A DNA stretch of 64,000 nucleotides, taken from Mesorhizobium sp. LHD-90 (GTDB lineage Bacteria; Pseudomonadota; Alphaproteobacteria; Rhizobiales; Rhizobiaceae). The stretch spans positions 1 through 64,000 of the forward strand of contig NZ_JAVFVV010000024.1 of assembly GCF_030929505.1 (NCBI RefSeq). Reading direction: 5' to 3'. A program made the position numbers and the translations under genes. Under the pieces are notes generated by a model that ran no database searches, was not told the DNA's origin, and saw nothing but the letters and a program-made list of their open reading frames with translations. Positions 26,843 to 35,184 of this stretch are shown piece by piece. Within the stretch, counting starts at the first letter, position 1. The number at the start of each line of letters is the position of its first letter.

Positions 26843-27736
26843 ATGACCGAGATACCGTCCCTCCAGGTCTTGCTGCAACTGACCGTCAACGGCATCCTAG
26901 GCGGCGCCATGTACGGGGTCGCGGCTGTTGGCCTGAGCCTCATCTTCGGCACAATGCGGCTGATCTTTCTAGCCCAGGGCGCCATGATCATCCTCGCCGC
27001 CTATTTCGTGCGGGCACTTTTCCAGGGGTTGGGCATAGACCCGTTCCTGTCACTTCCAATCGTGATCACGGTGGGGGCAGGCGTCGGCTGGCTGATCTAT
27101 CAGGGGCTGTTCCGCCGTGCGGCCGCCATGGAGGATCGCAACGTCTCGCTGCTGATAGCCGTGGGATTGATGTTCCTCGTCCAGAACCTGATGACCGTGA
27201 TCTGGGGCGGCAATACCGCGGGCGTCGTCACCAGCTACACCGCCAGCGGCATCGGTGCGTTCGGCATCCGCATGTCGTTCACCCGCTCCATCGGATTTCT
27301 CATCGCGATCGCAGGCACGGCTTTGGTGATGTTGTTCCTGAAAAAGACGCTCGTCGGCAAGGCGGTGCGCGCGGCGTCGGAGGACATGACGTCGGCGGCC
27401 CTTCTCGGCATCAGTCCGCATCGCGTCAACGCCATCGCCTTTTCGATCGGTCTGGCGCTGGCGGGCGCCGCGGGTGTCGCCGTCGCCACGACCTTTCCCT
27501 TCAATCCCTTCGCTGGCTTCGTGTTCAGCCTGAAGGCGCTGGTGGCGCTGGCGATCGGCGGCATAGGCAACGTCGCGGGCGCGCTTGCCGGCGGTATCAT
27601 CCTCGGCCTGATCGAAGCCTACGTGCAGTATTTCATCAGCGGCGGCTGGACCAACGCCTTCGGCTACGGCGTCTTCCTGCTGGTGCTCATGCTGAAGCCC
27701 GAGGGTCTGTTCAGCAGGCCGTACAAGAAGGCCTGA
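26843..27736 (+). CDS. ABC transporter permease, LivH type
   Basis: A 297-residue inner-membrane permease with about eight hydrophobic segments and LivH-type features: LQLTVNGILGGAMYGVAAVG at the N-terminus, GKAVRAASEDMTSAALLGIS (cytoplasmic coupling loop) and LVALAIGGIGNVAGALAGGI. It starts three bases after livF and forms the translocation channel with the following LivM. Confidence 0.9.
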   Translation: MTEIPSLQVLLQLTVNGILGGAMYGVAAVGLSLIFGTMRLIFLAQGAMIILAAYFVRALFQGLGIDPFLSLPIVITVGAGVGWLIYQGLFRRAAAMEDRNVSLLIAVGLMFLVQNLMTVIWGGNTAGVVTSYTASGIGAFGIRMSFTRSIGFLIAIAGTALVMLFLKKTLVGKAVRAASEDMTSAALLGISPHRVNAIAFSIGLALAGAAGVAVATTFPFNPFAGFVFSLKALVALAIGGIGNVAGALAGGIILGLIEAYVQYFISGGWTNAFGYGVFLLVLMLKPEGLFSRPYKKA

Positions 27737-27739
27737 CCG

Positions 27740-28717
27740 ATGTCCAGCAAAGCAGGCGCCCTGATCGCTGCGGCCCTCGTCCTTGCATTGGCGCTCCTGC
27801 CCTTTGTCCCTGGCGCCATCGACCATTACTATTTCAGCCTGCTGTTCTTCGTCTTCATCTACGCCATCATGGCGCAGGGCTGGAACCTCGTCGCCGGCTA
27901 TGCCGGGCAGATCAGCCTTGGCCAGCACGCCTTTTTCGCACTCGGCGCCTACACGACGGCGATTCTTTGGACCGGCAATTATCTGTGGGGTTCACTCTAC
28001 GAGACCCATCCGCGCATCTACTATTTCGATCCGGTGACCATGGTGCTCTCGGGTCTCGTCGCGGCCGTCGCGGCGGCGCTGATCGGCCTGCCGCTGCTCT
28101 CCAAGCTGAGAGGTGACTATTTCGCGCTCGGCACCCTAGGCTTCGGCGAGATTGTTCGCGTGCTGCTGATCAATGGCGGCGACTTCACGGGCGGCGCATT
28201 CGGTCTCGTTGCGCCTTCGGGCACTTTCGACACCCTGCTCCCACACTATTGGACTGGCCTTGGCCTGACCGTCGCCCTCGCTATCGGTATTCACCTGCTG
28301 ATCAAGTCGCGCTACGGTCTGGCGCTGATCGCTGTGCGCGACGACGAGATGGCAGCCTCCAGCAACGGAGTGAATGTTCTGCGGACCAAGGTTCTTGCCT
28401 TCGCCGGCGGTGCCTTCATTGCCGGGATTTGCGGTAGTCTTTACACCTATTATATCTTCCACGTCGGGCCGGATTCGGTCCTCAACCTCGACTGGATGCT
28501 CTTGCCGTTGATGATGACGGTAGTCGGTGGAACCGGAACGGTGCTCGGTCCAATCATCGGCGCATTCGTCATGTACGTGATCTTCGACTTCGCGCGGATC
28601 TGGGTGCCGGATTACCATCCGATCATCGCCGGCCTCGCCATCATCTTGGCGATGCTGTTTCTGCCGAACGGCCTGTCGCGGCTCAAGTTGGGCATCCTCA
28701 AGCCGTATTCTCGATAG
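27740..28717 (+). CDS. ABC transporter permease, LivM type
   Basis: A 325-residue permease, the second channel subunit. Typical LivM sequences are YAIMAQGWNLVAGYAGQISL, GQHAFFALGAYTTAIL, LRGDYFALGTLGFGEIVRVL and LLPLMMTVVGGTGTVLGPII. About ten membrane segments. It begins three bases after livH and closes the operon, converging with the AraC gene on the other strand 45 bases on. Confidence 0.9.
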   Translation: MSSKAGALIAAALVLALALLPFVPGAIDHYYFSLLFFVFIYAIMAQGWNLVAGYAGQISLGQHAFFALGAYTTAILWTGNYLWGSLYETHPRIYYFDPVTMVLSGLVAAVAAALIGLPLLSKLRGDYFALGTLGFGEIVRVLLINGGDFTGGAFGLVAPSGTFDTLLPHYWTGLGLTVALAIGIHLLIKSRYGLALIAVRDDEMAASSNGVNVLRTKVLAFAGGAFIAGICGSLYTYYIFHVGPDSVLNLDWMLLPLMMTVVGGTGTVLGPIIGAFVMYVIFDFARIWVPDYHPIIAGLAIILAMLFLPNGLSRLKLGILKPYSR

Positions 28718-28762
28718 AACCTGGTTTGGAATGTCGGCTCTGGCCCGCCGGGGCCTGAAGAT

Positions 28763-29719
28763 TCAGTGCAAGGCGCCGCGCAGCCTCTCACACAACTTGC
28801 GCGGCGAAACGCCATAGCGGCTTTTGAAAGCGCGCGAAAAATGGGCGCTCGAATTGAAGCCGCACGCAAAGGCGATCTCGGAAATGGAGATCGCTCGCCG
28901 ACCCGGCGAGGTTAGCGCAGCCTTGCTGCGCTCCAGCCGTCGGTCCCAGATGAAGCGCTCCAACGTGGTGCCTTCGCCCTCGAAAGCCCTGTGCAGGTAG
29001 CGCCGCGAGCAGCCCATGTGCTGCGCGATGTCTTCGGTCGAAAGGCTGCTACGCGGAAGATTAGCGTCGATATAGCCGACGATGCGCTCACGCAGAGCCT
29101 CCAGTGGCGAGCGGCGGAATTCCGGCGCCATCGGCTTGCCGCGGATGAGCCCGTTGACGAGCTGGACGAGGCTGTCGCCCACGCGGCGGCAGCCGGCCTC
29201 GTCGAGCAGCCGCGTCTCGGTGATCGCCATTTCCATAAGGCCGGAGACGATGCGCGTCAGGCTATCGTCGTCGGCCGGCAGCGAGATCGGCGCCGCGAGC
29301 CTGGTCAGAACTTCGTCTTCGAAGGTCGAGCGCGGTACCTGCAGGATCAACTGGTCGACGTCGCTGATGTTCTGCAGCGAATAGGTTCGCACAGGATCGT
29401 AGATGAGCGCGGCGCGTGGGCCGAGATCAACGGCAACCGACTGCTGCTCGAAACGGCTGCGGCCGCTGCGCTGAATCAGGATCTTGATCGCGTCCGGATC
29501 GAAGCTGCGCCAGAATGCGCGGTCGTTGACCACGATGTGCGCGTTCGCCTTGATTTCCGAGAGCCGGCAGGCGCCCAGCCGTACCGAGACGAGCTTCGGA
29601 ACGGAAGGCGCGGGTCCGCGCGTGAAGCGCTGGGAAATCGGTCCGAACAGCATCCGCGACGTCGAATGAAAGGCTTCGCCGTCGGCTATGCTGACATGGC
29701 TTTCAGCGGCAGCAAGCAT
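28763..29719 (-). CDS. AraC-family regulator with AraC_binding_2 domain (FeaR-like)
   Basis: A 318-residue regulator: an N-terminal ligand domain of the AraC_binding_2 type (FGPISQRFTRGPAPSVPKLV; LILQVPRSTF) and a C-terminal AraC DNA-binding domain (DIAQHMGCSRRYLHRAFEGE; ISEIAFACGFNSSAHFSRAF; YGVSPRKLCERLR). FeaR, the phenylethylamine-oxidase activator, has the same architecture. The ATG at 29719 follows GGGAGGAAAGCG; the longer frame to 29806 lacks such a site. It likely controls the convergent MoaF/ABC operon or its own neighbours; this is inference. Confidence 0.82.
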   Translation of the reverse strand: MLAAAESHVSIADGEAFHSTSRMLFGPISQRFTRGPAPSVPKLVSVRLGACRLSEIKANAHIVVNDRAFWRSFDPDAIKILIQRSGRSRFEQQSVAVDLGPRAALIYDPVRTYSLQNISDVDQLILQVPRSTFEDEVLTRLAAPISLPADDDSLTRIVSGLMEMAITETRLLDEAGCRRVGDSLVQLVNGLIRGKPMAPEFRRSPLEALRERIVGYIDANLPRSSLSTEDIAQHMGCSRRYLHRAFEGEGTTLERFIWDRRLERSKAALTSPGRRAISISEIAFACGFNSSAHFSRAFKSRYGVSPRKLCERLRGALH

Positions 29720-29809
29720 GCGCTTTCCTCCCTGGCGGCTTGTGCTTCCGTCTCCGCGGATTGTAGCACAACGGCGGACAGATCGCCCGCCGATCCCGGT
29801 CGCCATAAA

Positions 29810-29841
29810 GTTAACACGCTAATGATCTCGCGCGTGTTGTC
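29810..29841. promoter_or_regulatory. Inverted repeat upstream of the AraC gene
   Basis: GTTAACACG (29810-29818) is followed by CGTGTTGTC (29833-29841), an inverted repeat with two mismatches, in the AT-richer DNA between the AraC gene and the S58 peptidase gene. The left arm equals the start of the site at 5711. A dimeric regulator, perhaps the AraC protein, may bind here. Confidence 0.4.
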
Positions 29842-29858
29842 AATTCGGATGGATGATT

Positions 29859-30983
29859 TCACCCTTGAAGGCCGCGGCTTCGACCGACGATCTCGATCAA
29901 GGCTCGGTGATCGATCGCGCTCACCAGCGCACGGTCCCATTGCGTGCCGCCCATCGGCGTGGCGGCGACCATCGCATTGATCACCGCTTCCTCGACGCTC
30001 TGCACCACCGCCTCATAGACGGGATCCAGGCGCTCGTCGTTGACAATCTCCATGCCGATGAAGGAGTCCGCCCGGTGGGGCAGGGCTGTTCTATTGCCGA
30101 CCGAAAAGGCAAGAAAGATGTCACCGGAGCCGTTGCCGCCCACCGTACCGGTCCGTCCAATGCCAAGGGCGCCACGTCGCGCGATGCGGCTGAGTTGATG
30201 CGGCGCGAGCGGCAGGTCCGTGCCGATCACCCCGATGATCGATCCCCGTTCCCCGGTCCCGCCAAACGGGCGATTGTGGGTGAGATGCCTGCCGACGGGC
30301 GTGCCGAGAACGGTAAGCCAGTCGCGGATGCCGAAATTCGCCTGCACCAGCGCGCCGACGGTGAAGGTCTTGCCGCCCACCTCGACGAGGCGCGAGGCGG
30401 TGCCGGTGCCGCCCTTGAATTCGTAGCAGATCATGCCCGTGCCGCCGCCGGTGTTGCCTTCGACAACGGCGCCTCCTTTTGCGCCGTCCAGCGCCTCCAG
30501 CACGTCGTCCTCGATGACCGGCTGTCCGTTGATGTCGTTGAGGAATCCGTCATAGGTCTCCGCGACGACCGGCATCAGCCACAAGGGGTCGGTGCCGCCA
30601 TAGGTGCCGGGATAGCGCCGCAGCATCCATTTCACTGCCGCATGATGCGCGATGCCGACGGCATGCGTGTTGGTGAGCACCACCGGTCCCACGAAATAGC
30701 CGCCGTCTGCGATCCAGTGGCTGCCCGTCATTTCGCCGTTGCCGTTGAAACGGTGGATGCCGGCCCAGATCAGGCTCGGTTCGTCGGCGCCGGCTCCGGG
30801 AACAATCGCCGTCACGCCGGTCCGCACCGGCATGTTTCTGGCGGCGCGCGGCTCGTTCTCGATGATTGTCTTCAGGCCGACGGCCGTGTCCGGGACGTCG
30901 GTGATCGCATTGAACGAGCCGGGCGTCCCGTTGAAGGGAAGCCCGAGGTCGCGGGCCCGAGTGGTGGTCCTTTCGGGGGGCAT
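29859..30983 (-). CDS. P1/S58-family peptidase (DmpA-like aminopeptidase)
   Basis: A 374-residue self-processing N-terminal-nucleophile hydrolase close in length to DmpA (375). The cleavage site is expected between G247 and S248 in GERGSIIGVIG, S248 becoming the catalytic nucleophile. Other family parts: ITDVPDTAVGLKTIIE at the N-terminus and GGAVVEGNTGGGTGMICYEF. DmpA/BapA members release N-terminal residues from peptides, amides or beta-peptides. It follows PotC by 10 bases, so its substrate is probably taken up by this Pot system. Confidence 0.9.
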   Translation of the reverse strand: MPPERTTTRARDLGLPFNGTPGSFNAITDVPDTAVGLKTIIENEPRAARNMPVRTGVTAIVPGAGADEPSLIWAGIHRFNGNGEMTGSHWIADGGYFVGPVVLTNTHAVGIAHHAAVKWMLRRYPGTYGGTDPLWLMPVVAETYDGFLNDINGQPVIEDDVLEALDGAKGGAVVEGNTGGGTGMICYEFKGGTGTASRLVEVGGKTFTVGALVQANFGIRDWLTVLGTPVGRHLTHNRPFGGTGERGSIIGVIGTDLPLAPHQLSRIARRGALGIGRTGTVGGNGSGDIFLAFSVGNRTALPHRADSFIGMEIVNDERLDPVYEAVVQSVEEAVINAMVAATPMGGTQWDRALVSAIDHRALIEIVGRSRGLQG

Positions 30984-30993
30984 GGATCGCCCC

Positions 30994-31824
30994 TCAGCCG
31001 CGCCGCGAACGTAGATAGAGGCCGGCGGAAGCGACGGCGAAGGAAAACAGCAGCATCATGACGGCGATCGCGTTGATCTCGGGTTTGATGCCGCGCCGCA
31101 GCATGCCGAAGATGAAGATCGGCAGCGTCTGCGTGTCGACGCCGGAGATGAAATAGGTGATCACCAGATCGTCCATCGAGATGATGAAGGCGAGCAGCGC
31201 GCCGCCGATCACACCCGGCATCGCCTGCGGCAGGATGATGCGCCGGAACGTCACCCAATCGTTGGCGCCGAGATCCGCCGAGGCGTTTTCGAGCGTTCGG
31301 TCCATTCCCGCGAGCCGCGCCGACACCACGATGAAGACGTAGGACGTCAGGAAGCTGCACTGGCCGATGACGATCGTCGTGATGCCCAGCGAGAAGCCGA
31401 CGCTGATGAAGAAGATGAGCAGCGCGATGCCGAGCACGATGTCCGGCATCAGCATCGGCGCGAAGAGCAGCACCCGATAGAATTTCTTGCCGAGGAAGTT
31501 GAATCGGTAGAGCGCCAGAGCGGTCGCGGTGCCGAGCACGGTGGCGATCGTCGTGGTGAAGGCGGCGACGGTCAGGCTGTTGCGCACCGCCTTCAGCAGC
31601 TGCTCCGTCGATTCGATGTACAGGGCATTCTCGGACGTGACGTTGCGCAGGCCGAAAATCTGCTTGTACCAGTCGAAGGTGAAGCCCGACCAGCGCATCA
31701 TGTTCACCGGATCGGCGTTGAAGGAGTAGATCACGATCAACGCGATCGGCAGGTAGATGAAGGCGAAGAACAGCGCGGTGTAGGCCGAAAGCGTTCCCGT
31801 GCCGATGTTGCGGAGCCATCTCAT
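30994..31824 (-). CDS. potC: Spermidine/putrescine-type ABC permease, PotC/PotI
   Basis: A 276-residue permease with six membrane segments and the binding-protein-dependent-transport loop ENASADLGANDWVTFRRIIL. The start LSAYTALFFAFIYLPIALIV and MDDLVITYFISG are typical of PotC/PotI. It lies ten bases after PotB. The substrate may be a polyamine-like cation or a short peptide amide, given the peptidase next door. Confidence 0.88.
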   Translation of the reverse strand: MRWLRNIGTGTLSAYTALFFAFIYLPIALIVIYSFNADPVNMMRWSGFTFDWYKQIFGLRNVTSENALYIESTEQLLKAVRNSLTVAAFTTTIATVLGTATALALYRFNFLGKKFYRVLLFAPMLMPDIVLGIALLIFFISVGFSLGITTIVIGQCSFLTSYVFIVVSARLAGMDRTLENASADLGANDWVTFRRIILPQAMPGVIGGALLAFIISMDDLVITYFISGVDTQTLPIFIFGMLRRGIKPEINAIAVMMLLFSFAVASAGLYLRSRRG

Positions 31825-31833
31825 GGTCGGACC

Positions 31834-32742
31834 TCAGCGAAGGGCTGGCGCATCGTCGCCGCGCCGGCCTTCCAAGCGGATGTAGAAGAAGAGGATGAAC
31901 AGCACCGCCGCCATGACCAGCATGGCGAGCGCGGCGCCGAAGGGCCAGTTGCGGGCAGACAGGAACTGCTGCTCGATGAGGTTGCCGAGCATCATGACCT
32001 TGGCGCCGCCCAACACCGCCGGAACGATGAAATTGCCGAGCGCCGGGATGAACACGATGATCGATCCGCCGATCACGCCTGGCAGCGTCAGCGGAAAGAT
32101 CACCCGCCAGAAGGTCTGGAAGCCGTTGGCGCCGAGATCCTGCGAGGCGCGCACCAGCGACCAGTCGAGTTTCTCCACGCTCGCATAGACCGGCAGGAAC
32201 ATGAACGGGATGAAGATGTAGACCATGCCGAGGATGATAGCGCCTTCGGTGTAGATCAGGTCGGCGGGCTCGGAAATGATGCCCAACGACTGCAGAACCA
32301 TATTGGCGAAGCCGGTCTTCTTCAGGATCAGCACCCAGACGAACAGCCGCACGATCAGGCTGGCGAAGAAGGGAAGCGTGATGAGGAACAGCGCGAATGT
32401 CTTCCAGCGGTCCGGCAGCCGGCTGACCTGGAACGCCGCCGGATAGCAGACGACGAGCGTGATGGCGACCGTCGTCAGCGCGATGCGTAGGGAGCGCAGG
32501 AAGATCGAGAGGTAGACCGGGTCGAAGACCTCGAACTCGGGGTTGGCGAAGCCGAGGATGCGGCCGAAATTGTCCGGATAGAACGCCCATTCCGCGCCGC
32601 CATAGAGGCCCGGCGTCAACACGGAATAGATCATCATGATGGCGAGTGGACACAGGAAGAAGATCGCCAGGAACAGCGACACCGGCCCGAGCAGGATGCC
32701 GAGCTGCGCGTAGCGGCGCTGGCGCTGCGTCGCTCCGCTCAC
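31834..32742 (-). CDS. potB: Spermidine/putrescine-type ABC permease, PotB/PotH
   Basis: A 302-residue permease; GILLGPVSLFLAIFFLCPLA is the first membrane segment and RASQDLGANGFQTFWRVIFP the EAA coupling loop. The GTG start at 32740-32742 overlaps the potA stop (GTGA), showing translational coupling. A long frame on the same strand across potB and potC is a shadow without family character. Confidence 0.88.
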   Translation of the reverse strand: MSGATQRQRRYAQLGILLGPVSLFLAIFFLCPLAIMMIYSVLTPGLYGGAEWAFYPDNFGRILGFANPEFEVFDPVYLSIFLRSLRIALTTVAITLVVCYPAAFQVSRLPDRWKTFALFLITLPFFASLIVRLFVWVLILKKTGFANMVLQSLGIISEPADLIYTEGAIILGMVYIFIPFMFLPVYASVEKLDWSLVRASQDLGANGFQTFWRVIFPLTLPGVIGGSIIVFIPALGNFIVPAVLGGAKVMMLGNLIEQQFLSARNWPFGAALAMLVMAAVLFILFFYIRLEGRRGDDAPALR

Positions 32743-33854
32743 GGCTCGCCTCCGCTCGCCCCGATCAGTTGAACGCCGGCCGGGTCGTAGGTGAGGCGCG
32801 CCTTTTTCGCCGCGTCGATTTCCGCCACTTCGCGCTGGTGAACCGCGGCGATGATCGCCACCACCTTGCGGCCTGCGGGCGTCCGCCCGTGGATCTGGTA
32901 GTTGAGGCCCGTGAAGACGATCTGCTCGACGTCGGCGTCTATGAACGCGGCAGGTTGGCCGTTGCCGCCATTGTGCAAGGAGAATTGTTCCGGCCGGATC
33001 AGCGCGGTCACTGGCTGCCCGTTCGCGACGGTCCCGCTTCCGGCCGCGCGGATATGCTCGCCGTTCGGAGTGACGACCAGCATGTCCGTGCCGTCGCTGC
33101 GGGCGGCTCCCTCGAACAGGTTGCTGGCGCCGATGAAACTTGCGACGAATGCGTTCGCCGGTCGGCTGTAGACGCTCCGGGGCGTGTCGAGCTGCTGGAT
33201 CACCCCTTTCTCCAGGACTGCCAGCCGGTCCGACATGGTGAGCGCCTCCTCCTGGTCGTGGGTGACGAAGATGAAGGAGATGCCGAGTTCCGCCTGCAGG
33301 CCCTTGAGTTCGATCTGCATGGCCTGGCGCAGGTTGCGGTCGAGTGCCGAGAGGGGCTCGTCCAGCAGCAGCAGCTTGGGCCTGGCGATTATGGCGCGGG
33401 CCAAAGCCACGCGCTGCTGCTGGCCGCCGGAAAGCTGCCGGGGAAGGCGGCCGCCGAGACCGGACAAGCCGACCAGTTCGAGCGCCGCGCCGACTCTCCG
33501 GCCACGCTCCTTGCCGTCGGTTCCGGCGATGTCCAGCGCGTAGCCGACGTTCTTGTCGACGTTCATATGCGGGAACAGTGCGTAGTTCTGGAACACGGTG
33601 TTGACCGGCCTGCGGTGCGGCGGCCGCTCGGTCACATCCTCGCCGTCGATGCTGACCTTGCCGCCGTCGAGTTGCACGAACCCGGAAATGGAGTGCAGCA
33701 GCGTGGTCTTTCCGCAGCCGGAGGGCCCGAGGAGGGTCAGGAATTCGTTCCGCCGGACGTCGAGGTCGATCGCCTTGAGGGCGGTTATCATGCCGCCTTC
33801 CGGCAGTGCGAAGGTCTTCGTCACACGTTCCAGCCGAACGATGCTTGGCTGCAT
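32739..33854 (-). CDS. potA: Spermidine/putrescine-type ABC ATPase, PotA
   Basis: A 371-residue ATPase: Walker A GPSGCGKTT, signature QLSGGQQQRVALARAIIARP, Walker B LLLLDEPLSALD, H-loop VTHDQEE, and a C-terminal TOBE_2 regulatory domain (about 280-360). It leads the minus-strand potA-B-C-peptidase operon, divergent from the binding protein gene potF. Confidence 0.92.
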   Translation of the reverse strand: MQPSIVRLERVTKTFALPEGGMITALKAIDLDVRRNEFLTLLGPSGCGKTTLLHSISGFVQLDGGKVSIDGEDVTERPPHRRPVNTVFQNYALFPHMNVDKNVGYALDIAGTDGKERGRRVGAALELVGLSGLGGRLPRQLSGGQQQRVALARAIIARPKLLLLDEPLSALDRNLRQAMQIELKGLQAELGISFIFVTHDQEEALTMSDRLAVLEKGVIQQLDTPRSVYSRPANAFVASFIGASNLFEGAARSDGTDMLVVTPNGEHIRAAGSGTVANGQPVTALIRPEQFSLHNGGNGQPAAFIDADVEQIVFTGLNYQIHGRTPAGRKVVAIIAAVHQREVAEIDAAKKARLTYDPAGVQLIGASGGEP

Positions 33855-33886
33855 CCGGTTTCCTCCTCCGCCCGCACGACAGGAAT

Positions 33887-33928
33887 GTTATTGTGATATC
33901 TGTTGTGCAATAAAGTTATCTTGGTATC
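33887..33928. promoter_or_regulatory. Tandem AT-rich repeat in the potA/potF divergent promoter
   Basis: GTTATTGTGATATC (33887-33900) and GTTATCTTGGTATC (33915-33928) match at 11 of 14 positions and start 28 bases apart, close to an integral number of helix turns. They lie in the only AT-rich stretch between potA and potF. The RpiR regulator gene downstream is the likeliest binder. Confidence 0.45.
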
Positions 33929-34022
33929 ATGTGCCGGTGATTGTCAATGAGCCGTCCGGTGATCTGAACCGCGGTCGGCAGGGGAGAACAGCCGGCATTG
34001 GCACGAGAAAAGGGAGTGAGAA

Positions 34023-35117
34023 ATGCAGACGGGAACTCGGGTTGAAACGGGAATTCGGTCGGGCCTCCTCGACCGGTTGCGCGGGGCAGGCGCCGCGGCT
34101 GTTCTTGCCGTCACAGCGATCTTCGTTCCGGCATCCGGAGCATCGGCGCAGGAGGTGCTCAACATCTACAATTGGGGCGAATACATAAATCCGGAAGTGC
34201 TGAAGAAATTCGAGGCCGACACCGGCGTGAAGGTGAACCTCGACACCTACTCCTCCAACGAGGAGATGCTGGCGAAGGTACAGGCGGGCGCGACGGGCTA
34301 CGACATCGTCTTCCCGTCGGTGCATATGCACGACATCATGGCCAAGCTCGACCTGCTCGAGAAGACCGACATCAACCAGTACGAGGGCTTCAAGAACATC
34401 GACCCGCAGTTCCTGCGGGCGAAATCCGATCCCAAGGGCGAATACTGCCTGCCATACGCCTGGGGCACGGTCGGCATAGTCTACAATCGCGACGTGCTCG
34501 GAAAGGACATCACCGGCTGGCATGACCTCATCGAGACCGTCAAGGCCAAGAACCTGAAGTTCAACCTCCTCGACGACATGCGCGAGGTGCTCGGCGTCGG
34601 GCTCATCCTCAACGGCAAGTCCGTCAATTCGACCGATCCGGAAGAGTTGAAGCAGGCCGCTCAGACCATGATCGACATGAAGCCCTACGTGGCTGCGTTC
34701 ACCTATGAGAGCCGGCCGATGGTGGAGGCCGGCGATGTGGCCGCCGGTCATTTCTTCGTCGGCGCCATGGTCGACGTGCTGCGCGCGCCGAAGAAGCTCG
34801 GCTACGTCATCCCCGAGGAAGGCGCCACCATGTACCAGGAAGACATCTGCGTGCTGAAGACCGCGCCGAACAAGGACAACGCCAAGAAGTTCATGGAGTT
34901 CTACACCCAGCCGGAGGTGGCGGCGCTCAACATCGCCCAGCAGACCAACGGGACGCCGAACGTGCCGGCGCGCTCGCTGACGCCGGACAACATCAAGAAC
35001 TCCAAGGAGATCAATCCGCCCCAGGAGGTGATGGACAAGCTCCAGATATTTGTCGATCTCGGCGGCGACATCCGCAAGGTCGACCGGGTCTGGACGACCG
35101 TGAAGACCGCCCAGTAA
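34023..35117 (+). CDS. potF: Polyamine-type ABC substrate-binding protein, PotD/PotF
   Basis: A 364-residue periplasmic protein. The N-terminus has a hydrophobic signal (RGAGAAAVLAVTAIFVPASG) cut near SAQ; the mature part starts EVLNIYNWGEYINPEVLKKF, the hallmark of PotD/PotF, and contains YAWGTVGIVYNRDVLG. It delivers substrate to PotABC encoded divergently. Fine specificity (putrescine, spermidine or another amine) cannot be read here. Confidence 0.9.
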   Translation: MQTGTRVETGIRSGLLDRLRGAGAAAVLAVTAIFVPASGASAQEVLNIYNWGEYINPEVLKKFEADTGVKVNLDTYSSNEEMLAKVQAGATGYDIVFPSVHMHDIMAKLDLLEKTDINQYEGFKNIDPQFLRAKSDPKGEYCLPYAWGTVGIVYNRDVLGKDITGWHDLIETVKAKNLKFNLLDDMREVLGVGLILNGKSVNSTDPEELKQAAQTMIDMKPYVAAFTYESRPMVEAGDVAAGHFFVGAMVDVLRAPKKLGYVIPEEGATMYQEDICVLKTAPNKDNAKKFMEFYTQPEVAALNIAQQTNGTPNVPARSLTPDNIKNSKEINPPQEVMDKLQIFVDLGGDIRKVDRVWTTVKTAQ

Positions 35118-35126
35118 GAGGGCGCA

Positions 35127-35161
35127 GCACGCGGCCGCCGGCAGCGTCGGCGGCCGCGTGC
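35127..35161 (+). terminator. Long GC hairpin after potF
   Basis: Arms GCACGCGGCCGCCG (35127-35140) and CGGCGGCCGCGTGC (35148-35161) pair perfectly over 14 bases with a 7-base loop. There is no T-run, so it may be a weak terminator or a processing and stability element separating abundant potF mRNA from the rpiR message. Confidence 0.6.
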
Positions 35162-35184
35162 CAGGCAGGGAGGACGGCCAGTCG

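Noticed and set aside
30872-32653. Long open frame on the minus strand over potB and potC
   Set aside because: It is in another frame of genes with clear permease homology and shows only biased arginine/histidine-rich sequence.
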